A stretch of 64,000 bases of DNA, from positions 248,001 to 312,000 of the forward strand of contig NZ_CP016778.1 in NCBI RefSeq assembly GCF_002288265.1. The letters run 5' to 3'. Source of the DNA: Candidatus Planktophila versatilis (GTDB taxonomy: Bacteria > Actinomycetota > Actinomycetes > Nanopelagicales > Nanopelagicaceae). The translations under genes were made by a program, and so were the position numbers. This document shows positions 34,289 through 43,388 of this stretch, piece by piece (the first letter of the stretch is position 1; every line of letters starts with the position of its first letter). A model generated the notes under the pieces. The model was not told the DNA's origin, searched no databases, and saw only the letters and a list, made by a program, of their open reading frames with translations.

Positions 34289-35173
34289 TTAGAAGTTATA
34301 TAGGCGCTTTGCATTAGTACGGCAGATTGCTTCTTGCTCTGAAGCGCTAAATGTTGAGATGTAATCGCGCGTAAAGCCCATAATGATGTCGTATGAGCTG
34401 TAGAGACGATCCACTGGCCAGTTAGAGCCAAGCACACAACGATTTGGACCAAATGCTTCCAAGCACACTTCAGCCCATTTACGCAGTGATTCCTTGCTAA
34501 AACGTGGGTCCGTCATTGGCATACCAGAAATCTTCATGGTCACATTGGGAGCTTTTGCTAATTCGCGTACTGCCTTTGACCAGTTGGCAAAGTACTCATC
34601 ATCACGCGCACGTGGGAATCCAATGTGCTCCAGAACAATCTTCAAATCTGGGTGACGCTTGGCCAGCTCTACGGCTGCGCCCATATTCGGCCAGCCGCAG
34701 TCAAGATCAAAGACAACATTTTGCTTGGTGAGTTTCTTCAGTGATGCCTCATATGCGGGATTGATTTCACCACTTGCCAACATGGGCTCTGCATTGAAAT
34801 CTCGGATACCGGCATAGAGCGGAGATTCGGCATGTTCATCTAGTTGCTGGGCCGCCTCTGGTGCTCCAAGTGGGCAGTCGGCGACGATTCGCATCGGCAC
34901 TGGACCAGTTTTTGCCATTTCCGTCAACCATCGAGTTTCAGTGACTGGGTTTGGCGAACCAATTGCTGCTTGTACGTGAACGAATGCTTCGATACCTGCA
35001 AAGCGAGCCTCTGACCAAAGATCATTAAGTACGAATGCTTCGGACTTAATGGCATCGATATTTCCAATAATCGGATGAATAAAGTCCGGACTAAGCCAAA
35101 CCCACTTGAGCTCTGGATGTTTAAAATCCCAAAGGTGAATATGAGTATCAATAATTGGAATAGGTGTGCTCAT
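34289..35173 (-). CDS. amidohydrolase family protein (L-fuconolactonase-like)
   Basis: 294 aa, COG3618-type TIM barrel: IIDTHIHLWDF (HxH), VLEHIGFPRA, CVLGSNWPVDRL (late Asp). The group includes L-fuconolactonase and 2-pyrone-4,6-dicarboxylate lactonase. With the SDR and dehydratase it would form dehydrogenase, lactonase, dehydratase steps. Tail-to-tail with the P450, 1 nt apart. Confidence 0.83.
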   Translation of the reverse strand: MSTPIPIIDTHIHLWDFKHPELKWVWLSPDFIHPIIGNIDAIKSEAFVLNDLWSEARFAGIEAFVHVQAAIGSPNPVTETRWLTEMAKTGPVPMRIVADCPLGAPEAAQQLDEHAESPLYAGIRDFNAEPMLASGEINPAYEASLKKLTKQNVVFDLDCGWPNMGAAVELAKRHPDLKIVLEHIGFPRARDDEYFANWSKAVRELAKAPNVTMKISGMPMTDPRFSKESLRKWAEVCLEAFGPNRCVLGSNWPVDRLYSSYDIIMGFTRDYISTFSASEQEAICRTNAKRLYNF

Positions 35174-35262
35174 GTGGGGCCTCTCAGTAATGGTTTTTCA
35201 CTAGAACCTGCTGGCTCTAAGTTACCGCGTGGGCGCCCAAAATTGAAGACCTCGGGAGCCCC

Positions 35263-36285
35263 TTATTTAAATCGGGTACCTATCTGCGAGCCAATGGTGA
35301 GGGCAGTCTTGATATTGGCAAGTGACTCTCGGTGCGTATAGAGCGGGGCCTCTAGAAGTCCTGCTTCCACATATTGAGCAAATGCATTGACCTGATGGAT
35401 CAGCCCAAGGTGTTCGACCAAGCCCGATTCATCACTCCAGGTCGCAAGCGGCTCATTGAGCCCATTGCCATGCAGCGTTACCGATGTTGATGAAAACCAT
35501 GGCGGCCCAAAAGAGATGCTGCCCTTGGGGCCAGAGATAGCGGCGGTAATGGGCATCGAGGTTCGAGCTGAGAGCACAAAGTTAGAGCGGGCCCCACTTT
35601 CAAATCTCATAAAGGCATGAGTCTCTTCATCTATTTCATTGTGGTGCAGCTTTCCAAAACCATGAATCTCACTGGGCTCACCTAGAAATTCTTGCGATAG
35701 AGCAATGGGGTAGATGCCCATATCAATGATTGGGTTACCGCCACCGAGTGTGTAAAGCCGGGCAACTCCCAAGTTTGCTTGGCAGAAACTAGAAACAACT
35801 AATTCAACATCGCCAATGGCGCCATCTGCCACCAGCTGTCGTGCGATATCCATATGCGGCAGGAAGCGAGTCCACATCGCCTCCACTGCCAAGACCTTCT
35901 TCGCTTTAGCAGCAGCATAAATCTGCGCTGCTTCACTAACGTCCATCGTAATTGGTTTTTCAATTAATACGTGTTTACCTGCATTAATTGCAATGAGCGC
36001 AACTTCAAGTCGGTTAGAGGGAAGAGTGCCAATATAAATTACATCAATATCTGGGCGGGCGGCTAGCTCTTCGTATGAGGCATAAAAATCAGCGATGCCA
36101 AATGTCTTTGCAAAAGTCTCTGCCTTACCTGGTGTTCTAGAGGCAACTGCAACAAAATTCTGCCTTGAATTCTTCTGCGCAGTCTTAATCATCTGCTCAG
36201 CGATCCAGCCAGCGCCGAAGATTCCCCATCGCAGCGGCCGTGAATCTTCTGGTCTAAAGAGATGCGGCTTGGGAAGTGATGTCAT
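35263..36285 (-). CDS. Gfo/Idh/MocA family oxidoreductase
   Basis: 340 aa. N-terminal Rossmann fold (GIFGAGWIAEQMIKTAQ), VLIEKPITMDVSEAA with the catalytic Lys of EKP, C-terminal alpha/beta domain with GGNPIIDMGIYPI. NAD(P)-dependent sugar or inositol-type dehydrogenase. Probably co-transcribed with the amidohydrolase gene 90 nt downstream. Confidence 0.87.
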   Translation of the reverse strand: MTSLPKPHLFRPEDSRPLRWGIFGAGWIAEQMIKTAQKNSRQNFVAVASRTPGKAETFAKTFGIADFYASYEELAARPDIDVIYIGTLPSNRLEVALIAINAGKHVLIEKPITMDVSEAAQIYAAAKAKKVLAVEAMWTRFLPHMDIARQLVADGAIGDVELVVSSFCQANLGVARLYTLGGGNPIIDMGIYPIALSQEFLGEPSEIHGFGKLHHNEIDEETHAFMRFESGARSNFVLSARTSMPITAAISGPKGSISFGPPWFSSTSVTLHGNGLNEPLATWSDESGLVEHLGLIHQVNAFAQYVEAGLLEAPLYTHRESLANIKTALTIGSQIGTRFK

Positions 36286-36315
36286 TGAGGCAACTTATCT
36301 CTACTTATCCAGATT

Positions 36316-36362
36316 TGGAACGGTGACAGGGCGCAGCTATCCGAGATCCAGGAAGACCTTCT
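36316..36362 (+). promoter_or_regulatory. partial yybP-ykoY-like riboswitch relic
   Basis: ACGGTGACAGGGCGC, then CCGAGATCCAGGAAGACCTT. These match the second half of the full manganese riboswitch at 37261 (ACGGTG, GGGCGC, CCGAGAT, AGGAAGACCTT, same order). The first half (GGGGAGTA...CGTCAATACGG) is not in front of it. A GAGGAGTACCGTCA piece appears 60 nt later. No Mn transporter gene follows. Confidence 0.45.
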
Positions 36363-36476
36363 CGGTGATACCCCTCTTTGTTGAACTTCTCCGGAGAAAC
36401 TTCTTCTAAATCCAGGCAACGAGGAGTACCGTCACAGGAAACCTGGGCATTTCTGCCCACCTCAAAGGAGTTGTCA

Positions 36477-36533
36477 TGACAGATTATGTTGCACCCGGTA
36501 ACTACGGGTGCATACTGACACTTCTTACTTAAA
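36477..36533 (+). CDS. possible 18-aa small protein
   Basis: MTDYVAPGNYGCILTLLT preceded by AAAGGAG at a 5-nt spacing. The hairpin GCACCCG/CGGGTGC lies inside it. The strong ribosome site is the only evidence. It overlaps the end of the convergent alkD-like gene by 9 nt. Confidence 0.3.
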
Positions 36534-37208
36534 GCCCAACTTCTGCGCTTCGCGAACCGCCACTCGGTCTAACTCTGGATGATCTGCTAAGAACTTCTTC
36601 ACTGCTCGATTATCAATCCGCGATAGATCTCTTAACGCCCAACCAATAGCTTTGGCAATAAAGAATTCTGATTCGTTGGCGTGCTGATGCATGAGTTCAA
36701 AGAGAAGTGCAATATCAGTCTCAGATTTGCGCCCACGTTGGTGTTGGATTGCCGCTCGATTAAGCCACATATTTGGACTCTTACTCCAACTACGCATCAG
36801 TTTCACCGATGGGTATTTCACAGTCAGTGGAGAGATGGCAACGGATCCCAGGGTGTCAACTGTGTCCCACCACGACTTGTGGCTGACTAGGTACTCAACA
36901 TGATCTGCTAAGAATTTTCTATCAGCGCAATCAATGAAGTAATCAATGAGATCGCAACCGGCATAGTGGTACTCGCGCTCCGGCAATTTCCACAAGGCTT
37001 TCGCTGTCAGACCTAATTCATCTGATGTGGGAATGGGTAACGACTTAAATATTTCCTTAAAGAGTTTGCGCCGCTCAGGTGCTCTGACTCCGAGAAAGGG
37101 CGCAGCGCCCTTCATATATGCATAAGCACCAAAGGCCACTGATTTATCACCCAGTGGGGGCAATTCTCGTGTGAGCGCCTTCACGGCCTGCACATTAAAT
37201 CCGGACAT
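36525..37208 (-). CDS. DNA alkylation repair protein (AlkD-like HEAT repeat)
   Basis: 227 aa, all-helical HEAT-like repeats: FLGVRAPERRKLFKEI, REYHYAGCDLIDYF, SHKSWWDTVDTLGS with the Trp-Trp-Asp typical of the AlkC/AlkD pocket, and NMWLNRAAIQHQRGRKSETD. Such glycosylases remove bulky or cationic alkylated purines without base flipping. Confidence 0.88.
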   Translation of the reverse strand: MSGFNVQAVKALTRELPPLGDKSVAFGAYAYMKGAAPFLGVRAPERRKLFKEIFKSLPIPTSDELGLTAKALWKLPEREYHYAGCDLIDYFIDCADRKFLADHVEYLVSHKSWWDTVDTLGSVAISPLTVKYPSVKLMRSWSKSPNMWLNRAAIQHQRGRKSETDIALLFELMHQHANESEFFIAKAIGWALRDLSRIDNRAVKKFLADHPELDRVAVREAQKLGFK

Positions 37209-37260
37209 ATTGGGATTTTACTTTGTTTCACCAAAGCCTTTGCCGTATTCTCCTCTTCAA

Positions 37261-37378
37261 TTAAGGGGAGTACCTAGATACAGCTACCTCGTCAATACGG
37301 TGTGAAAACCCGGGGCGCTGGCCGAGATTCGGTTAGGAAGACCTTGACCTCGTTCTTACATACGCGCGTCAAGGGGAG
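37261..37378 (+). promoter_or_regulatory. yybP-ykoY manganese riboswitch
   Basis: Conserved blocks in order: AAGGGGAGTA, CTCGTCAATACGG, GGCGC, CCGAGATTCGG, AGGAAGACCTTGACC. P1 is TTAAGG (37261) with CCTTGA (37342). The same CCTTGAC can instead pair with GTCAAGG at 37368-37374, which overlaps the ribosome site AAGGGGAG (37371-37378). Metal binding that favours P1 would therefore free the ribosome site and switch terC translation on. Confidence 0.9.
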
Positions 37379-37384
37379 AAAACT

Positions 37385-38374
37385 ATGGATGTTTCACTAA
37401 CTGTTTGGTCAATAACAATCGGAGCAATTATTGTTCTGATTGCCGTCGATCTATTTACCGTGAGTGCTAAACCTCACGAAGTTAAATTCAAAGAAGCAGC
37501 CAGCTGGTCACTGTTCTATATTGGTATTGCAGTGGCATTTGGGGTGTGGGTCTTGCAAGAATATGGAAGCACCGCAGGTACTGAGTACTTCGCCGCCTAC
37601 CTAGTCGAGAAATCACTTTCCGTAGATAACCTCTTCGTATTCGTCATTATTTTGGCTCAGTTTGCTGTTCCAAGCATCTATCACCAGCGAATTCTTCTTA
37701 TTGGAGTGATTTTGGCGCTGGTCTTACGAGGCATCTTCATTGCAGTCGGTGCCGCCGCCCTTGCTGCGTTCTCATTCACCTTCGTAATTTTTGGTGCCAT
37801 CCTTATCTGGACCGGTGTTGGGCTCTTTAAGCACTGGGATGAAGATCCTGAGCCAAATGACAATGCGATTGTGAAGAAGATTAGAGCTCGCATCAAGATG
37901 GTCAATGAATATCATGGTTCAAAAATGTTTATCCGCATTGATGGCAAGCGAATTGCAACCCCAATGTTCTTAGTCATGATTGCCATTGGCTCGACCGATT
38001 TACTCTTCGCCCTCGACTCAATCCCAGCAACCTTCGGGGTTACTTCAGAGACATTTTTGGTATTTGCCGCCAACGCCTTCGCACTCCTTGGATTAAGAGC
38101 GCTCTACTTCTTAGTCAAAGGCTTGTTGGATCGCCTTATCTATCTCTCACTTGGACTATCAATTATTCTGATGTTTATCGGCGTAAAACTGATCATGACC
38201 TACCTGCACGAGCAGTTTGATTCAATCCCTAAGATTTCCACTCCGATTGGGTTAGCCGTTATCGGGGGAATTCTTATAGTTTCAACTGTGGCCAGCCTCA
38301 TCAAATCCAAATCCGATCCTGCTGCACGTGCCCATGCCGGGCGAGTAACATCGGGGCATGACCCAGAAGAGTAA
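37385..38374 (+). CDS. TerC family membrane protein, riboswitch controlled
   Basis: 329 aa with about eight membrane segments: LVEKSLSVDNLFVFVIILAQF and AIGSTDLLFALDSIPATFGVT, and an internal soluble stretch after helix 4. Likely Mn2+ efflux (MeeF/Alx-like), supported directly by the manganese riboswitch in its leader. Paralog of the gene at 16861, but longer by an added loop. Confidence 0.93.
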   Translation: MDVSLTVWSITIGAIIVLIAVDLFTVSAKPHEVKFKEAASWSLFYIGIAVAFGVWVLQEYGSTAGTEYFAAYLVEKSLSVDNLFVFVIILAQFAVPSIYHQRILLIGVILALVLRGIFIAVGAAALAAFSFTFVIFGAILIWTGVGLFKHWDEDPEPNDNAIVKKIRARIKMVNEYHGSKMFIRIDGKRIATPMFLVMIAIGSTDLLFALDSIPATFGVTSETFLVFAANAFALLGLRALYFLVKGLLDRLIYLSLGLSIILMFIGVKLIMTYLHEQFDSIPKISTPIGLAVIGGILIVSTVASLIKSKSDPAARAHAGRVTSGHDPEE

Positions 38375-38639
38375 ATTTCTCGCCACCTGGAAAACACTTC
38401 CTGCCGGGATGCGAAAAATAATTGTCTCAGTCATTGGCTTTACCTTAATAGTTTTAGGCTTACTGCTGATTGTGCTTCCTGGGCCTTTTACTATCCCGTT
38501 CTTAGTCCTGGGACTTGCCATACTGGCGCTGGAATTTGCCTGGGCTGATCGAATGCTGGATCAAGTCAAAGCGCAGGGGAAGAAAGTTGATCCAAGAAAG
38601 TTGCTCAAGCGAAAACCGAAAAATCCAGAGCCTAATTAA
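38358..38639 (+). CDS. PGPGW-type small membrane protein
   Basis: 93 aa with two membrane helices around LLLIVLPGPFTIPFLVLGLA, a variant of the PGPGW motif (TIGR02611-like), and a basic C-terminal tail. Its start overlaps the terC end by 17 nt, so it is translated from the same mRNA. Function unknown. Confidence 0.78.
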   Translation: MTQKSKFLATWKTLPAGMRKIIVSVIGFTLIVLGLLLIVLPGPFTIPFLVLGLAILALEFAWADRMLDQVKAQGKKVDPRKLLKRKPKNPEPN

Positions 38640-39078
38640 GGGCAATCCGGTACTGACGTTTTCCAGATTCTAAGGCGTAGGTGTCATAGAGCTTTCTAGC
38701 TGTTGCATTATCTTCATCAGTATTCCAATAAAGACGCGAGCAGTTATTTTCTATCGCATAGCTCTTCACATACTCAATCAGAGCGCGCCCTACACCTTTT
38801 CCGCGCGCAGCTGGATCCACAAAGAGATCTTCCAGATAGCAATGCCCGTTTTCAGACCAGGTTGAGTTCTGCAGGCTATATGTCGTAAAGCCAACGATGA
38901 GGCCATCATGAATTGCAAGAGCGCACTTCATATTAAATTCTGAATCCAGAATTCGCTGCCAGGTGAGTTCGCTCTGTTCAGTCGAAAGCTCAGTCTTGTA
39001 AAAGTCGAGATAGCCCTGCCAGAGAATGAACCAACGTTGCTTATCTGCAGCTAGCGCAGCTCTGATTTCAAGAGACAT
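38632..39078 (-). CDS. GNAT family N-acetyltransferase
   Basis: 148 aa: acetyl-CoA loop PAARGKGVGRALIEYV, then SRLYWNTDEDNATARKLYD, typical of GNAT enzymes acting on small amines. The ATG at 39078 shares bases with the DUF4389 stop (CATTAG on the plus strand), so the longer reading from 39144 is rejected. Confidence 0.87.
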   Translation of the reverse strand: MSLEIRAALAADKQRWFILWQGYLDFYKTELSTEQSELTWQRILDSEFNMKCALAIHDGLIVGFTTYSLQNSTWSENGHCYLEDLFVDPAARGKGVGRALIEYVKSYAIENNCSRLYWNTDEDNATARKLYDTYALESGKRQYRIALN

Positions 39079-39662
39079 TAGAGTGCAAATGAAGGGTACT
39101 TGTCGGAGACCAAGATAAATGCATAACCGTTCACACGGTTCCAAAAGCGCATGGTCTTAAGGACAAACTTGCCAGCCCACTTTGGATAATTTCCGGTCGC
39201 AGAAGTCATGATCCAGGCAATGAAAGTCATGCCGAGAGCTATCAGTGAGTAAATAACGCCAACAATGATGAGTGGAATTGCTAAGAACCACTTGACCAAA
39301 GGAAGCCATCGATTAAGTGCTTTCCCGCCATTGATATCTGGGAAAACTACCTCAATATTTTTGTTGCGCTCAATAGAGGGGTAATCATCAGTGAGCAGGA
39401 GAACATAGGCAACAACACGAGTCTGCAATTCAAGAAATGCGTGGTTGAAAGTCAGCAGGTAGCTTGGATAGACCTCACGGAATACCAGGGCAAGTAGCGC
39501 TGGCACGATGATAAATCCAGCGGCAAAACCAGCGTTGCTCTGAACGGCAAAGGAGCAGATGAAGACGGCGACTGGGAACACGAGGATGCCACGCCAAAAG
39601 ACTGTGGTCTGATTACGCTTCTTATAGTTGATTTCCACATCTGTCTTTATTTGTTTGCTCAT
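39078..39662 (-). CDS. DUF4389 membrane protein
   Basis: 194 aa with three or four hydrophobic segments: ILVFPVAVFICSFAV, FIIVPALLALVF, VKWFLAIPLIIVGVIYSLIAL. Ends with the family-typical RVNGYAFILVSDKYPSF. Function unknown. Coupled to the acetyltransferase gene. Confidence 0.82.
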   Translation of the reverse strand: MSKQIKTDVEINYKKRNQTTVFWRGILVFPVAVFICSFAVQSNAGFAAGFIIVPALLALVFREVYPSYLLTFNHAFLELQTRVVAYVLLLTDDYPSIERNKNIEVVFPDINGGKALNRWLPLVKWFLAIPLIIVGVIYSLIALGMTFIAWIMTSATGNYPKWAGKFVLKTMRFWNRVNGYAFILVSDKYPSFAL

Positions 39663-39698
39663 ATCTTAATTCTATCTCGCACCTGTACTCTTAACTCC

Positions 39699-40454
39699 AT
39701 GAGCGCGCGCGAATATGCAGTTATTACTGGAGCAAGTAGTGGAATCGGCGCGGCAACAGCGCGACTATTGGCAAGCAATGGTTATCACGTGATTGCCGCA
39801 GCAAGACGGGCAGATCGATTAGCTGCCCTTGCGGCAGAAGATCAGAACATTGAAGCCTTCACACTCGATGTCACCAAGCAAGATTCCGTTGATTCACTCA
39901 CCAAGCACTTGCAAGGAAAACCAGTCTCCATTCTTATCAACTGCGCTGGTGGGGCATTTGATGCAGCTGCTATTAATGACTCAGATCCTGAAATTTGGAA
40001 GAAGACATTTGATATCAATGTTGTGGGTTCGGTGCGGATGGTCAAAGCAATGACCCCGCTGATGCAGGCATTTGGCCATGGGCATATCGTGATGATTTCA
40101 TCAACTGCCGGACACCGCGTCTATGAAAATGGTGGAAGTTATGTGGCGGCAAAGTTTGCCGAAACTTCTCTCGTTGAAACACTTCGCCTAGAACTTAATG
40201 GGCAACCGATTCGGGTGACAGAGATTGCTCCTGGAATGGTCAAGACCGATGAGTTTGCCGTGCAACGCTTTGGTGGTGATACCGAAAAAGCGGCAAAGGT
40301 CTATGAAGGTGTCACAAGACCGTTGGTGGCAGAAGATGTGGCTGAGGCAATTAGATGGTCAGTGATGCTGCCATCTCACTTCAATGTGGATTCTTTAGTG
40401 ATTCGCCCACTTGCGCAAGCACAGAGTCATAAGGTGTATCGACAACCGCTTTAA
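39699..40454 (+). CDS. short-chain dehydrogenase (YdfG-like)
   Basis: 251 aa: TGASSGIGAATARL, NCAGG, catalytic Ser in MISSTAGH, YVAAKFAE, and RVTEIAPGMVKTDEF. YdfG-type enzymes oxidise serine or reduce malonic semialdehyde. A TACTCT box 7 nt before the ATG supports this start and leaderless expression; an in-frame ATG at 39651 lies inside the divergent gene. Confidence 0.87.
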   Translation: MSAREYAVITGASSGIGAATARLLASNGYHVIAAARRADRLAALAAEDQNIEAFTLDVTKQDSVDSLTKHLQGKPVSILINCAGGAFDAAAINDSDPEIWKKTFDINVVGSVRMVKAMTPLMQAFGHGHIVMISSTAGHRVYENGGSYVAAKFAETSLVETLRLELNGQPIRVTEIAPGMVKTDEFAVQRFGGDTEKAAKVYEGVTRPLVAEDVAEAIRWSVMLPSHFNVDSLVIRPLAQAQSHKVYRQPL

Positions 40455-41887
40455 CTTCTCTTTACGACTCGATACTTGGCAAGAGTGGGATCAGTTGCAT
40501 AGGCGATGCGAACGCCTGCAGCACGTGAAGCCCCCAAACCCTCAACAATCTGGGCGGTAAGAATTTCACCAGGTGCAACAACTGCAACACCTGGCGGATA
40601 TGGCGCAATCAGATCTGCTGAAATACACCCAATGGCATCACGGGCGCTGACTAACTCGGTCTCTGCAAAATAGGCATCACGCATAGAAATTGCGCGCTGT
40701 GGCACAACAGACCAACTCAGCGCCGCCGCACTCTCTCGCCGTTGTTCCTGTCTGCGCTTAAGAATCGGAATTAACACATCGGCTAAGTGGTCAAAATCTG
40801 CTTTGGTATCGGCAATAGTGCCCAGGAAGACAATCGTGTCTCGATCTGCCATCTCCACCCGAATTCCTTCGGCTTGTAGATCTTGCTCAATCTCAACTCC
40901 GGAAGCGCCCAGCTGCTGCACGCGCAGAACTATCTTGGAAGCATCAAAGCGGCCAGCTGGAAAATCGTGTGGATAGAGAAAGATAGGAAGGGCAAATTCT
41001 GCTTGCACCAGCTCTTTGAAGTGGTGAACATTTTCAAGCAGGGCGCCGATTAACTCTTCCCCGCGAGTTTGCAGAAGCGCGCGCACGCCATCGATGGAAG
41101 CAAGAGGTGCGCCAGCTGGTGAAGTTGTGTGGGTTGTTTCAAAGCTTTGTTCCAAACGTTCTGCGCTAAGCAACGTGGTGCGGGCAAGTAAGAGTGCGGA
41201 GGCGCTATAACCAGGCAGAGCTTTATGTGTACTAGTGATCAGCGCATCAGCACCTAACTGAAATGCATGCTGTGGCAGGTGTGGGTGAAAACCAAAGTGT
41301 CCGCCCCATGCTGCATCTAAAATCACTGGAACACGTTGTGCATGTGAAAGTTCAATCAGCGCCGGCAGATCTGAGATTGTTCCCAAATAACCTGGCTCGG
41401 TAAGCAGCACTGCAATTGGTTTCTCACTCAAAGCTTTTGCAAGTTCGCCAGCTGTAATTCCGGTGGGAACACCTGTTGCGCCATCAATCTCGGGTGACAT
41501 CCAGATTGGCTCAAGGCCAGCAAGAACAAGTGCGCTTAAGACCGAACGATGGGCGGTTCTAGATACAGCGACCTTATCGCCGGGCTTTCCTAGTGCAAAG
41601 ATAATTGCCTGGTTTGCATGAGTGGAACCACCTGTTGAAAAGCGTGCGTAATCTGCGCCCCACAAGGTGGCCGCCAGTGATTCAGCCATCTTTAGAGTCT
41701 GATTCGTTAACTTAATTTCATCAAGGCCGCCATATAAAGGTGTATCTGCATCCACCACAGCACCTAAGTCGGCATCTAGCGCGCTCGCCTTCTGCTTATG
41801 TCCAGGAATGGTGAAAGGAGTTCTGGTGCGCTCGAAGTAGGCGAGGTAGGCATCAAGTAGCGGTGCGCTATCTCTGAGTCTGCTCAT
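40451..41887 (-). CDS. Orn/Lys/Arg decarboxylase-family PLP enzyme
   Basis: 478 aa, the short Gram-positive SpeA-like class of fold-I decarboxylases: TPFTIPGHKQKA, FSTGGSTHANQAII, DAAWGGHFGFHP, and the PLP Lys in TSTHKALPGYSA. It would make a polyamine or cadaverine-type amine. The GabT gene next door could handle the downstream aminoaldehyde/GABA step. Divergent from gabT. Confidence 0.87.
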   Translation of the reverse strand: MSRLRDSAPLLDAYLAYFERTRTPFTIPGHKQKASALDADLGAVVDADTPLYGGLDEIKLTNQTLKMAESLAATLWGADYARFSTGGSTHANQAIIFALGKPGDKVAVSRTAHRSVLSALVLAGLEPIWMSPEIDGATGVPTGITAGELAKALSEKPIAVLLTEPGYLGTISDLPALIELSHAQRVPVILDAAWGGHFGFHPHLPQHAFQLGADALITSTHKALPGYSASALLLARTTLLSAERLEQSFETTHTTSPAGAPLASIDGVRALLQTRGEELIGALLENVHHFKELVQAEFALPIFLYPHDFPAGRFDASKIVLRVQQLGASGVEIEQDLQAEGIRVEMADRDTIVFLGTIADTKADFDHLADVLIPILKRRQEQRRESAAALSWSVVPQRAISMRDAYFAETELVSARDAIGCISADLIAPYPPGVAVVAPGEILTAQIVEGLGASRAAGVRIAYATDPTLAKYRVVKRS

Positions 41888-41958
41888 GTGGCAAGCCTAA
41901 CTCTTAGTCAGAGCTGGTGAGGTCTGCGAGTAGGAAATACGGGGCTTAGAATTAGGCC

Positions 41959-43299
41959 ATGACATCACAGGATCGACTCCCGCAAACTCGTCATCTGGTC
42001 ACAGAAATTCCTGGGCCGAAATCGACGGCGGCGATGGCGCGACGCAAAGAGGCTGTCTCTGGGGGACTAGGAACTGCGATGCCGGTCATTGTTTCGCGTG
42101 CACACGATGCGATTATTGAAGATATCGATGGCAACCGAATTATCGATCTCGGCGCAGGTATCGGTGTTGTCACCGTAGGAAACGCCGCACCTCGCGTTGT
42201 AAAAGCTGTGCAAGAAGCAGTGGAGAAATTCACTCACACCAACTTCACCACTGCTCCATATCTGGGCTATATCGAAGTCTGCGAAGCCCTCAATCGTTTA
42301 ACTCCTGGAAAATTTGCCAAGAAGTCAATTCTGCAAAACTCAGGAGCAGAAGCGGTAGAAAATGCAATCAAAATTGCGCGTCACTACACAAAGCGCCCAG
42401 CAGTAGTTGTCTTTGAACACGCTTATCACGGCCGCACAAACCTGACTATGGCCCTTACAGCAAAGAACTTGCCATATAAAGATGGTTTCGGTCCTTTTGC
42501 CAATGAGATCTACCGAATGCCGATGCCATATTCCTATCGTTGGCTTGGAAATCCTGACACTATCGCCGAAGACGCACTTGATATGGTGATTCATAAAATT
42601 GAGAAAGAAGTGGGAGCACATAACGTTGCCGCCATTTTGATTGAGCCAGTTGTTGGCGAGGGTGGATTTATCGTGCCACCAGTTGGATTTATGCCAGGGC
42701 TGCAGAAGTTTGCCACCGAGAACAAGATTGTATTTATTGCCGATGAAGTGCAATCAGGTTTTGCCCGCACCGGAAAAATGTTTGCCGTCGAACATGAAGG
42801 TATGGAGCCGGACATGATCATTTCGGCTAAGGGAATTGCTGGTGGACTGCCACTAGCTGCAGTGACTGCTCGCGCTGAAATCATGGATTCATCACATGTG
42901 GGTGGCCTCGGTGGCACCTATGGTGGAAATCCGATTGCCTGCGCCGCAGCACTTGCCGTGATTGAAATGATTGAAGAAGAGAAGTTAGTCGAACGCGCAG
43001 CCCACATCGGTGACATTCTCTTTGCTGCGCTGAATGCACTCAAGGCGCAATACCCAATCATTGGTGAAGTTCGCGGACGTGGCGCCATGGTTGCAATTGA
43101 ATTGATACATGCCGGAACAAAGGATCCCAACCCAGAGGCGATGGCAAAGGTGATTAAGTATTGCCAGAGCAAGGGCGTGTTGATCCTGACCGCCGGCACT
43201 TACGGCAACGTGATTCGCTTCTTGCCGCCAGTTGTCATTACAGATGAGCTATTAAAGGATGCACTCGGGGTATTAGCCGAAGGCTTTGCCTCGCTCTAG
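41959..43299 (+). CDS. gabT: 4-aminobutyrate--2-oxoglutarate transaminase
   Basis: 446-aa class III aminotransferase: NSGAEAVENAIKIARHYT, VFEHAYHGRT, FIADEVQSGFARTGKMFA and the PLP Lys in IISAKGIAGGLP. Converts GABA to succinate semialdehyde. A TAGAAT box 6 nt before the ATG suggests leaderless expression. Confidence 0.93.
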   Translation: MTSQDRLPQTRHLVTEIPGPKSTAAMARRKEAVSGGLGTAMPVIVSRAHDAIIEDIDGNRIIDLGAGIGVVTVGNAAPRVVKAVQEAVEKFTHTNFTTAPYLGYIEVCEALNRLTPGKFAKKSILQNSGAEAVENAIKIARHYTKRPAVVVFEHAYHGRTNLTMALTAKNLPYKDGFGPFANEIYRMPMPYSYRWLGNPDTIAEDALDMVIHKIEKEVGAHNVAAILIEPVVGEGGFIVPPVGFMPGLQKFATENKIVFIADEVQSGFARTGKMFAVEHEGMEPDMIISAKGIAGGLPLAAVTARAEIMDSSHVGGLGGTYGGNPIACAAALAVIEMIEEEKLVERAAHIGDILFAALNALKAQYPIIGEVRGRGAMVAIELIHAGTKDPNPEAMAKVIKYCQSKGVLILTAGTYGNVIRFLPPVVITDELLKDALGVLAEGFASL

Positions 43300-43328
43300 C
43301 CTGATTTAGGATTAATCACCGCAGAACC

Positions 43329-43346
43329 TCACCCCAGAAGGGGTGA
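43329..43346 (+). terminator. hairpin between gabT and the LuxR gene
   Basis: TCACCCC-AGAA-GGGGTGA, 7 perfect pairs. It is followed by TTACTTCTTC rather than a clean T tract. Could be a gabT terminator or part of the GGTGA/TCACC cluster at the start of the next gene. Confidence 0.45.
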
Positions 43347-43388
43347 TTACTTCTTCACAATCGCCACCGCGTGCATCACCCTTTACTC

